A program made the translations under genes and the position numbers. The notes under the pieces were generated by a model. That model made no database searches and was not told the origin of the DNA. It saw nothing but the letters and a program-made list of their open reading frames with translations. Positions 1 through 5,376 of a DNA stretch of 11,026 bases are shown one piece after another (position 1 is the first letter of the stretch; each line of letters starts with the position of its first letter). The stretch covers positions 1 to 11,026 of the forward strand of contig DASRRM010000070.1 of assembly GCA_035695715.1 (NCBI GenBank), given 5' to 3'. Source of the DNA: RYN-428 sp035695715. Its GTDB lineage: Bacteria; Planctomycetota; Phycisphaerae; Tepidisphaerales; Tepidisphaeraceae.

Positions 1-88
1 CTAGTGGACGCCTGAGCAATGCCTCCAAAATCCAAACACTCATCGCTGCGGCGCAGCCGCTTCATTATCAACTCCTTGCTCAACCCAT

Positions 89-133
89 GGTGACATTTTT
101 ACTGCGTTCAACAGGTGACATTTTCACTGCGTT
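89..133. repeat. Left-end IS21-type direct repeat pair
   Basis: GGTGACATTTTTACTGCGTT (89-108) is repeated as GGTGACATTTTCACTGCGTT (114-133), with one mismatch and a 25-base period. Closely spaced repeats of this kind at IS21 termini are expected transposase binding sites. The second copy overlaps the 3' end of the transposase reading frame. Confidence 0.7.
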
Positions 134-1503
134 ACAACACCGGGAGAAGATCGAGGTTGACGCGCCATTGCCGGATGATAACATGGCCGCCCGTAATTGG
201 AAGACCTTTTGACCCCCTTTCTCGGTCCGCCGCCGGCGCACTGGCTTTTGAGCCGATCATACGCCACCCGAAACAGGCTGCTGGGGAACAGGTCCGACTG
301 ATACCGGTAACCCGCGAACGCTCCGGGCTTGCGCATCAGCCAGTCGATTACGTGGCGGTAGTTCACCCGATGCTGGTTCCGCCCCCGTAAACGCGGCAGT
401 TCCTCCACCTTCTTCTGGCCATACCACACCTCCAGATGCCCGACATACAGCCGAACCTCAACCTTCTGGCCGATCAACCGGCTGTTCACCGAGTAGGCAT
501 TGCGATCCACATGGATCAAACTTCCGCAATCCACCCGCGCCTCCAGACGCTTGACCGCTTCCAGTCGCGCGGGGGGAAGGCCGCCCAACGCCTTCAATTC
601 CTCGGCGAAGCGCGATTGACGCCCGAGATTGAGCCGCTCCACCAGCGCCTTGAGGAATTGCCCGTACGCCGGCACATCGGCGAAGTCCCGGCTTCCCCGC
701 AGCATCAGGGCCTGATCCACCGCGCGTTTGAAGCGATGGTGGCGTTGTTCCACATCCCCGTTCTCATGGCCGCTGTTGGGATTGGTCTTCTCCGCCATCA
801 GGTTGTAGTGCTCCAGCAACCCCTGGTATCGCTGCGTGAACTCATCGAGGTTGCTGGACTTCGGCGAGCTCAGTCGAGCCGTGTTGGCCACGGCGGCACT
901 GAGGCGATCGGTTCGATGCCGCTGGGGAACGCCGCCCAATTCCCACAAGGCGTTCTGCAACCCTTCGCTGAGGCTCTCGAAGCTCTCGGAGTAGCAGATC
1001 GTGAACGCCTCCCAGTTCGAGTAGGTAAGCACGAAGTGATACACCAGATGCGCAAAACTTCGCCCCCCGATCGTCACGCCCAGTTGGGTCATGTGCGAAA
1101 AGTCCGACTGGCACAGCCGCCCGGGGTGATGCACCTGGGCAAAGAACACCTCGCGGCCCGGCCCTTCCTGGCCACGCCAACGCTTCACCTGCCGCTGCAG
1201 CGTTCGCAACTGCCCGTCGGCGAAACGTCCGGGATGCTCCCGTTGCAAAGCCTCGAACAGCGTCTTGGCCTCCAGCCCGGGATTCAGCGACAACTGCTCG
1301 ACCACCCACGGCCACACCCCGGCGAACGGATCGGGCCGCGTTCGCCAGCGGTGATCCATCCGCAACTCGCTGGGAAGCTTTCCCAGCGTGGAATACTTGC
1401 GGGCCGTTTCCCGATCCATCCCAACCTTCTCCGCCGAAACCTGCAGGGACTGCTCCGTCTGCAACAACGACATAAGTCTCCTTACCTGGCGATCCGTCAC
1501 CAT
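124..1503 (-). CDS. istA: IS21-family transposase IstA (C-terminus probably aberrant)
   Basis: DDE-type transposase of the IS21 family, which cuts and joins element ends together with IstB. From the ATG at 1503 the product is 459 residues. The open frame extends further upstream, but this start has an excellent AAAGGAGT ribosome binding site (1511-1518) eight bases away. An N-terminal helix-turn-helix region (about residues 5-45) precedes a retroviral-integrase-type core. The likely catalytic triad is D134 (QSDF), D199 (RTDRLSAAV) and E252 (NGDVEQRHHRFK). A C-terminal Mu-type beta-barrel region follows (about 345-400). The family-like sequence stops near residue 421 (nucleotide 241). The last ~38 residues are arginine- and proline-rich and unlike an IstA end, while another frame there gives a more plausible continuation. 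I infer an indel near 205-215. No istB follows. Confidence 0.88.
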   Translation of the reverse strand: MVTDRQVRRLMSLLQTEQSLQVSAEKVGMDRETARKYSTLGKLPSELRMDHRWRTRPDPFAGVWPWVVEQLSLNPGLEAKTLFEALQREHPGRFADGQLRTLQRQVKRWRGQEGPGREVFFAQVHHPGRLCQSDFSHMTQLGVTIGGRSFAHLVYHFVLTYSNWEAFTICYSESFESLSEGLQNALWELGGVPQRHRTDRLSAAVANTARLSSPKSSNLDEFTQRYQGLLEHYNLMAEKTNPNSGHENGDVEQRHHRFKRAVDQALMLRGSRDFADVPAYGQFLKALVERLNLGRQSRFAEELKALGGLPPARLEAVKRLEARVDCGSLIHVDRNAYSVNSRLIGQKVEVRLYVGHLEVWYGQKKVEELPRLRGRNQHRVNYRHVIDWLMRKPGAFAGYRYQSDLFPSSLFRVAYDRLKSQCAGGGPRKGVKRSSNYGRPCYHPAMARQPRSSPGVVTQ

Positions 1504-1562
1504 GTCTTGAACTCCTTTCATTGAAGTCCAAAACATCGTCGCCGATCGCCAGTTCAACTGGC

Positions 1563-1600
1563 GGATTCTAATTGTCGTCACTGCGGGATTTTAATTGTCG
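1563..1600. repeat. Right-end IS21-type direct repeat pair
   Basis: GGATTCTAATTGTCG (1563-1577) is repeated as GGATTTTAATTGTCG (1586-1600), with one mismatch and a 23-base period. The pair lies just inside the outer terminus TGTCCA (read on the minus strand from 1607) and upstream of istA, where IstA should bind. The sequence is only weakly related to the left-end pair. Confidence 0.7.
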
Positions 1601-1739
1601 CTGGACAGTATGTAGATATCCGAGATCCATGGGATAGCTTATCACTATCTTACCCACAAACGAACGACCGCAAAACGGTTGAGGTTGTTCAGCATTGTCT
1701 CTGTTGCGACTGCAACAAATTGAAAACGGTGGAAATAAA

Positions 1740-2672
1740 TTGAGACGACAAACTTTAATTCTCAACGTCGTTGCCGTATTGGCCTTGACAGCGTTCATCG
1801 CTCTAAACCATCACAGGCTGAGTATGTATCGGTCTACCTCATCACCACCAATCAGCGCCAAGCCACATGGTGACCCGAAATCAGGCGGCTTGACAGCCAC
1901 AGAATCGGCGCTTCCATCCACCGTTCCTTTCGAAGGTTTAACAGCTCGCGGCGGCGTGCCATCGAGCGAGGCGGAATGGGCAGAATTCCTAGCACGATAT
2001 TTGAAGTCGAATCGATTGCGCTCCCCCGATGACGCCGATGCCATGATGAACGGATTATACCTTGATTCGCAACGCCTTCAGGCTGGCACGCCATCGGATT
2101 TGGAAATATGCGTGTATGAAGTGGCGCCGCATCGCGATCTCGTCGTTCGACTCCTTGATGGCGTGCTCGACATGTCTCTTGTAACGCGGGCGGGGGGATG
2201 GCGAAAGCCGCCCGATGAATCGGAGCGATATGCGTGGTTCGGACCCCCCGAGGAATCGCCGACGACTGCAAAAGAAGGACCATATCCGTCCAATTCGATC
2301 GGCGTGGCAAGGAACAAAGACGCTGGCCGCTTGCATGCCCTCTCCAAAACCACGATTCCAGGCACAGCCGACCGCCCGAGCGTTCCGCACACCGAGGCAG
2401 ATTGGTATTCGTACCTGCGGCGGCATGTGATAATCGGAATGAGTGAAGCGGACCTCGACATTGCTTTGAACGGGTTATACGAGGATCGAGCGATCGTCGG
2501 CCTTGGCGGCCTGTCATACCTACATGGAGTGGTTTACAATATTGGCCCTGATTTCGATGTTGGGTTTCTCGTAAGCCACGACAAGGCAAGAAACGCACGG
2601 CTCATTCATCGAACCGGAGCATGGCGAAAGGATGCCGACGGTTTCGTTGAAAAATACATTTGGTTTGATTGA
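1740..2672 (+). CDS. Membrane-anchored protein with two tandem copies of an unrecognised domain
   Basis: No known family is recognised. I chose the TTG at 1740 because GGTGGA (1729-1734) lies six bases upstream and the product then begins with a classic signal anchor: MRRQ followed by a hydrophobic stretch at residues 5-22. An in-frame TTG at 1695 would add 15 residues. The 310-residue protein has a low-complexity Ser/Pro linker (about 28-75) and then two homologous blocks, residues 76-168 and 218-310. Shared landmarks in order are an acidic EAEW/EADW start, an aromatic-Leu-x-R helix, D-A-D or D-L-D followed by NGLY, a central VY.V/IGP..D segment, and a terminal R.G.WRK....Y.WF. The protein probably faces outward from the inner membrane. 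The gene stands alone just beyond the IS right end; no clear promoter or terminator is seen. Confidence 0.75.
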   Translation: MRRQTLILNVVAVLALTAFIALNHHRLSMYRSTSSPPISAKPHGDPKSGGLTATESALPSTVPFEGLTARGGVPSSEAEWAEFLARYLKSNRLRSPDDADAMMNGLYLDSQRLQAGTPSDLEICVYEVAPHRDLVVRLLDGVLDMSLVTRAGGWRKPPDESERYAWFGPPEESPTTAKEGPYPSNSIGVARNKDAGRLHALSKTTIPGTADRPSVPHTEADWYSYLRRHVIIGMSEADLDIALNGLYEDRAIVGLGGLSYLHGVVYNIGPDFDVGFLVSHDKARNARLIHRTGAWRKDADGFVEKYIWFD

Positions 2673-2705
2673 CCGAGGTCAATCTTGGCGGCGGAAAGGG
2701 GAGGC

Positions 2706-2737
2706 GTCTGCTCTGTCTGCTCTGTCTGCTCTGTCTC
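2706..2737. repeat. 9-bp microsatellite, about 3.5 copies
   Basis: GTCTGCTCT is repeated exactly three times (2706-2732) and followed by a partial GTCTC (2733-2737). The period of nine keeps any frame open, reading SAL repeats on plus and EQT repeats on minus. No gene is supported here. It is likely a slippage-generated repeat. Confidence 0.9.
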
Positions 2738-2773
2738 AACCCTCAGAATCACTGCAGCCGAGAAACGGGGGCC

Positions 2774-2811
2774 GGAACTGGAAAAGGGGTCAGGAACTGG
2801 AAAAGGGGTCA
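2774..2811. repeat. Two exact, adjacent 19-bp direct repeats
   Basis: GGAACTGGAAAAGGGGTCA occurs at 2774-2792 and again immediately at 2793-2811 with no mismatch. The core AAAAGGGGTCAG resembles dispersed intergenic repeats I associate, from memory, with REP-like elements mobilised by Y1-type transposases. That link is inference, and no such transposase is in the window. Confidence 0.85.
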
Positions 2812-2971
2812 GAAGGTGATGTGATTTAAGTGTCGAGCGTGATAAACCTATGTCCGTCAGTGATGTCCACAACCAGATGACCGTCACCGATGGCACCGGC
2901 GGAATTCCCGCTGGCTTTGCGATGGGCATTGGCGATGTCAACAGCGAAGGGGGCGGAAAATCAAAGGGGTC

Positions 2972-2995
2972 GGCGGGCGGTCGTTTTTGCCCGCC
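2972..2995 (-). terminator. Hairpin downstream of the S1/P1 nuclease gene
   Basis: GGCGGGC (2972-2978) and GCCCGCC (2989-2995) form a perfect 7-bp GC stem around a 10-base loop, 23 bases past the nuclease stop codon. On the minus strand only short broken T runs follow the stem, so it is a weak intrinsic terminator or a 3'-end stabilising structure. Confidence 0.45.
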
Positions 2996-3018
2996 AGTGC
3001 TGTCACGCCCATTCGGCA

Positions 3019-4044
3019 CTACTTCGCGGAGGATGCTGTTGGCTTCGGATCGTAGATCGAATTCAGTAAATCGGCCAGTCGATAGCCGCCAAGAACGACG
3101 CGCTCGGCGGCGACGGCTTCGCCGTTGCGGATATAGTCCGGCGGCAAACCTGGGGCGGCTGCTTCTTTGGCCGGGCGGGTTGCGGGGCCGTCGCGAGATG
3201 GCTTTGTACCGCCTGCAAGTTTTCCGTTGAGGTAGGCGTATTGAATCGCCAGGGCATGGCTCTCATTCGCCCAGGCGGCGAAATCTTTGACGGCCAATGC
3301 ATCCTTCAATTTCTCGCGCGAGAATTTCGGGTCGCTTCGCAAGCCGCGGGCGAAGATCGCATCGTATTCCACGCTCTTGAATTCGCCCGGCATCGAATCC
3401 CACACGAAATGCAGATTCTTCACGCTGTCGGCGTAAGGCGGATCGCGCATCACCATGAAGGAATTTCCGCCGCGATCTCCGGTGGGAAATTGCGGCGAAT
3501 AAAGCGTGCAGGCGTGGAGCGGCTGATGAATGTCGCCGCACAAATGCGCCACCCAGCAAATCGCCACCGCCTGATCCGCGGGCGATGCCGCCGGGTCCTT
3601 TAAATCGGCCACGTTTTTCGCCAGCGCCTCCACAATATTGCTCGGTCCTTTGCCAGCTGCACCTTCCCGCGCCGGCGGCACGGGCTGGCCGTCGATGGCG
3701 TAGGGAATGTCGATGTAATGCCACGCCGGGTGATTATGCGTGGCGTGCATCGGATTATTGAAGCTGCGAACCGTGTCCGGCCAAATGGCGGCGGCTGTGA
3801 ACGCGAACTTCGAAATGTCATCCCCGGCATAATTGGCGGGAAGATGATCGAGCAGGTCCTTCTGATATCGCGGATGCTGCTTGAGGATTTCCGTCACCTT
3901 CGCCCGCGTGGCCGGGGTGAGGTCTTCCCAGGCGATCAACGCCGTCTCCCGATGCCCGGCTTCGATCCACGCCAAGGCGCGGGAGGCGGGGAGGAGAATC
4001 ATGGTAAGGAGGACAGCCGCGAGCCAGGGGATTTGTTTTCGCAT
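3019..4044 (-). CDS. Secreted S1/P1-type zinc-dependent nuclease
   Basis: S1/P1 nucleases are trinuclear zinc enzymes that cleave single-stranded DNA, RNA and 3'-phosphomonoesters. The 341-residue product has a signal peptide (1-25) ending in ALA, so cleavage would expose W26, the N-terminal Trp whose amino group binds zinc in P1. Other ligands fit the family in order and spacing: H31, D90 (WPD), H109 (WHYID), H167/D171/H177 (VAHLCGDIHQPLH), and H212/D216 (LHFVWD). The C-terminal ~60 residues are Ala/Pro-rich before a last helix. It should act outside the cytoplasm, perhaps scavenging phosphate or nucleotides. The open frame extends far upstream, but only the ATG at 4044 gives the signal peptide. 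There is no ribosome binding site. A -10-like TATTAT (4054-4059) lies nine bases from the ATG, suggesting a very short leader. Confidence 0.92.
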   Translation of the reverse strand: MRKQIPWLAAVLLTMILLPASRALAWIEAGHRETALIAWEDLTPATRAKVTEILKQHPRYQKDLLDHLPANYAGDDISKFAFTAAAIWPDTVRSFNNPMHATHNHPAWHYIDIPYAIDGQPVPPAREGAAGKGPSNIVEALAKNVADLKDPAASPADQAVAICWVAHLCGDIHQPLHACTLYSPQFPTGDRGGNSFMVMRDPPYADSVKNLHFVWDSMPGEFKSVEYDAIFARGLRSDPKFSREKLKDALAVKDFAAWANESHALAIQYAYLNGKLAGGTKPSRDGPATRPAKEAAAPGLPPDYIRNGEAVAAERVVLGGYRLADLLNSIYDPKPTASSAK

Positions 4045-4119
4045 GCTCAAATGATAATAGGGCGGCGGATTAAGAATGCGTTTGCAGTCGGGTGGGGAAT
4101 TGATTTTCTTTGCTGAAGG

Positions 4120-4245
4120 ATGGTGATAGGACGCGGGCAAGGGAATAGGATGATTCAAGTCGCATTTTTGGTGGATGAAGAGGATCAGACCCTTTATGTC
4201 ATCCACGCGATGCCGGTTTCTACCCGTCGTCGTCGTCGGCGCTGA
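4120..4245 (+). pseudogene. Truncated BrnT-like toxin, C-terminal half only
   Basis: A 41-codon reading frame begins MVIGRGQG, continues QVAFLVDEEDQTLYVIHAMP and ends in a run of six arginines. The order 'IGR, hydrophobic strand, acidic turn, YVIHAMP, basic tail' matches the C-terminal half of BrnT-type (RelE-fold) toxins of about 90 residues. The N-terminal half is missing. An in-frame TGA lies six bases before the ATG, and the divergent nuclease gene starts only 75 bases upstream. GAAGG directly abuts the ATG, too close to be a normal ribosome binding site. The frame ends 18 bases before the ribbon-helix-helix gene, the usual toxin-then-antitoxin order. I infer a decayed toxin; a genuine short peptide is possible. 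Confidence 0.5.
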
Positions 4246-4263
4246 CAGTTTCTGAGCAATCTC

Positions 4264-4602
4264 ATGGACAAACGCAAGCGAAAAAGAGAGTTCAAGGAGT
4301 TGACGGGTGGCGAGTTCGATGCTCTGTCGAACGAAGAGAAGGAACGCATCTATCGCCAGATCGACAATGCTGCACCGGGCAAGCTTTGGAAGGACTCGCA
4401 GGCCATGACCGCCGCTGACCGCAAGCGCTTCGCGCCCATCCGAAAGAAAATGAAGATGGGTCGGGGCAAGGCCGGCGCCAGGGTGGTCTCCATCAGCGTT
4501 GAGGGCGAGTTGCTCAAGCGGATCGATGCGTTTGCCAAACGGGAGGGCGTCAACCGAACAGAGTTGTTTGTGGAAGCGGTCAAATTGCGAATCGGCGCAT
4601 GA
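4264..4602 (+). CDS. Ribbon-helix-helix (CopG/MetJ-like) protein, candidate antitoxin
   Basis: The 112-residue product is highly charged. Its last ~40 residues have a ribbon-helix-helix pattern: a short strand VVSISVEGELL (about 74-84), helix KRIDAFAKREG, a turn VN, and helix RTELFVEAVKLRI. Such proteins dimerise and bind operators through the strand. The N-terminal part (about 1-70) is Lys/Arg/Glu-rich and, in antitoxins, would be the place to contact the toxin. It lies 18 bases after the BrnT-like fragment, consistent with an antitoxin left behind or still paired. It is not a clear BrnA sequence. No strong ribosome binding site is seen; coupling to the upstream frame would explain that. It converges on hicB with a 16-base gap. 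Confidence 0.7.
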   Translation: MDKRKRKREFKELTGGEFDALSNEEKERIYRQIDNAAPGKLWKDSQAMTAADRKRFAPIRKKMKMGRGKAGARVVSISVEGELLKRIDAFAKREGVNRTELFVEAVKLRIGA

Positions 4603-4618
4603 GGCGCGGAGTTTGGAC

Positions 4619-5029
4619 TCACGCCCGGGTTGCCGCGATCGCGGCGGAACGAACGAAATCCGACAATCCTTTGTATCCCCGGCTTGCCGCCGCGCTCTCA
4701 AGCGTCAGCTTTTCCTCCGCCGAGAGCCGCACGTTGATTTGCTCGGTGCGGCGTTCTTCTGATGCGGGCAGCGGGGGAACCTCTCCTTTTTCCAGCATGC
4801 CGGCCACCGCCGTGACAAGGGTCGCCCGCACATTCCGGATGCACTGATCCGGCGTTTTGCCATCGTTCATCGCCAGGACTTCCAGGCCTTTGCCGTAATA
4901 CTCCCCGTCCTCAAGCCAGATGAGGATTTTGTATTCGGCTGCGATTTCCGCCGCCCGCTTGAGAATGGCCGGAGCGAATGGCCGATCCAGTTCCAATCCT
5001 TCATGGGAGTTTTTCGATTTGCCGGACAT
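4619..5029 (-). CDS. hicB: HicB-type antitoxin with C-terminal ribbon-helix-helix domain
   Basis: HicB neutralises the HicA mRNA interferase and represses its own operon. In this 136-residue protein, residues about 33-85 show the HicB core: YKILIWLEDGEYYGKG, then a G-K-T-P-x-x-C segment in place of the usual G-x-T-x-E-E-A, then a helix. Residues about 95-131 read EQINVRLSAEEKLTLESAAA and SDFVRSAA, a ribbon-helix-helix DNA-binding unit. The first 30 residues are an extra helical extension. The ATG at 5029 has AAAGGTG upstream (about 10 bases) and lies inside hicA, with a 29-base overlap, which fits translational coupling. The usual conserved Gly/Cys turn of the HicB core is degenerate. Confidence 0.82.
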   Translation of the reverse strand: MSGKSKNSHEGLELDRPFAPAILKRAAEIAAEYKILIWLEDGEYYGKGLEVLAMNDGKTPDQCIRNVRATLVTAVAGMLEKGEVPPLPASEERRTEQINVRLSAEEKLTLESAAASRGYKGLSDFVRSAAIAATRA

Positions 5030-5183
5030 AAACAGGTTTCACCTTTCCACCGTGAACCGGAAACGTATAAGACTTCATACCTTGTTTAACGAAGGTGTGA
5101 TGCGATCCGTTGCAGCGGTCGAGGAAATAGGATTTTGCTTCCAGCATTGCTCTTACCACCGCGTATCGGACGGGGCTTGGCAT
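5001..5183 (-). CDS. hicA: HicA-type mRNA interferase toxin
   Basis: HicA is a small RNase with a double-stranded-RNA-binding-like fold that cleaves mRNA. The 60-residue product contains CNGSHHTF (residues 24-31), whose first His (H28) is the expected catalytic residue. SYTFPVHGGKVKPVYVRQIEK follows, the typical 'P-H-G-G..V...Y...I' tail. Length fits the family (about 55-85). The frame remains open upstream to about 5357, but that part is unlike HicA and would run through the promoter. I therefore chose the ATG at 5183, exactly where a sigma70-type promoter predicts the transcript to begin. It heads an operon with the overlapping hicB. Confidence 0.85.
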   Translation of the reverse strand: MPSPVRYAVVRAMLEAKSYFLDRCNGSHHTFVKQGMKSYTFPVHGGKVKPVYVRQIEKLP

Positions 5184-5189
5184 CTTGGA

Positions 5190-5218
5190 AGTATATCGCG
5201 TGATATACGCCAGGTCAA
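5190..5218 (-). promoter_or_regulatory. hicAB promoter with overlapping palindromic operator, probably leaderless
   Basis: On the minus strand a -35 TTGACC (5213-5218) and a -10 TATACT (5190-5195) are separated by exactly 17 bases. The -10 ends six bases before the hicA ATG, so transcription should start at or next to the A of that ATG, giving a leaderless mRNA. GTATATC-GCGT-GATATAC (5191-5208) is a perfect 7+4+7 inverted repeat covering the -10 and most of the spacer. A repressor there would block polymerase. HicB, with its ribbon-helix-helix domain, is the obvious candidate (inference). Confidence 0.75.
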
Positions 5219-5301
5219 CGGCCTGGATGAACAAAATCCGAGGGCTTGTCGGTGCAATGGCGGCAGACGTGAATTGAAGCCCCGTGAAATTTACCGCACA
5301 T

Positions 5302-5334
5302 GGGGAACGGCCCCTCCGCGCCATTCTTGGCGCG
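5302..5334 (-). terminator. Two adjacent hairpins after the amidohydrolase gene
   Basis: CGCGCCA-TTCT-TGGCGCG (5317-5334) is a perfect 7-bp stem with a 4-base loop. GGGG-AACGG-CCCC (5302-5314) is a second, smaller stem beside it. They lie 43-75 bases beyond the amidohydrolase stop and before the hicA promoter, where a terminator is expected. Neither is followed by a T run, so the role is uncertain. Confidence 0.4.
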
Positions 5335-5376
5335 TCTCGTGGCCCGCGCGTTTGCAAGTCGGCGGATTGTCTCTAT

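Larger units (their letters stand above)
88..1607 (-). mobile_element. Degraded IS21-family insertion sequence (istA only, istB missing)
   Basis: The span is bounded by pairs of short direct repeats at each end, the usual arrangement of IS21 termini, and contains one transposase gene read leftward. The right outer end reads inward as TGTCCAGCGAC (from 1607). At the left the first repeat begins near 88-89. IS21 elements normally carry istA followed by istB, an AAA+ helper ATPase. Here only about 120 bases lie beyond the istA stop and none resembles istB. The left and right repeats differ clearly, and the bases flanking the proposed ends do not match as a target duplication. I infer a deleted or mosaic copy that cannot move by itself. 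The left boundary is approximate. Confidence 0.7.
2673..3018. other. Gene-poor spacer between convergent genes
   Basis: This 346-base interval separates the stop codons of two convergent genes. It contains the microsatellite, the 19-bp tandem repeat and the hairpin listed separately, plus a coding-like stretch without a start codon on the minus strand (2826-2960). The longer open frames across it lack start signals and family resemblance, so I call no gene. Confidence 0.6.

Noticed and set aside
436..1524. Long plus-strand open frame of 362 codons
   Set aside because: It lies opposite the transposase gene, has His/Arg/Leu/Gln-rich shadow composition and no family resemblance; the minus-strand frame carries the DDE motifs.
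2706..2811. Possible CRISPR-like array
   Set aside because: The repeat units are 9 and 19 bases, directly adjacent and without unique spacers.
2850..3230. Plus-strand open frame of 126 codons
   Set aside because: It has no ribosome binding site, runs antisense into the nuclease 3' end and turns Arg-rich there. Only the first ~40 residues look mildly protein-like, and the opposite strand is equally plausible.
4045..4701. 219-codon N-terminal extension of the S1/P1 nuclease frame
   Set aside because: It would bury the signal peptide and zinc-binding Trp inside the protein, and it overlaps the toxin fragment and ribbon-helix-helix gene on the other strand.
5184..5357. Upstream extension of the hicA frame to 118 codons
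   Set aside because: The extra residues are unlike HicA and span the well-formed promoter and operator; 60 residues is the normal family size.
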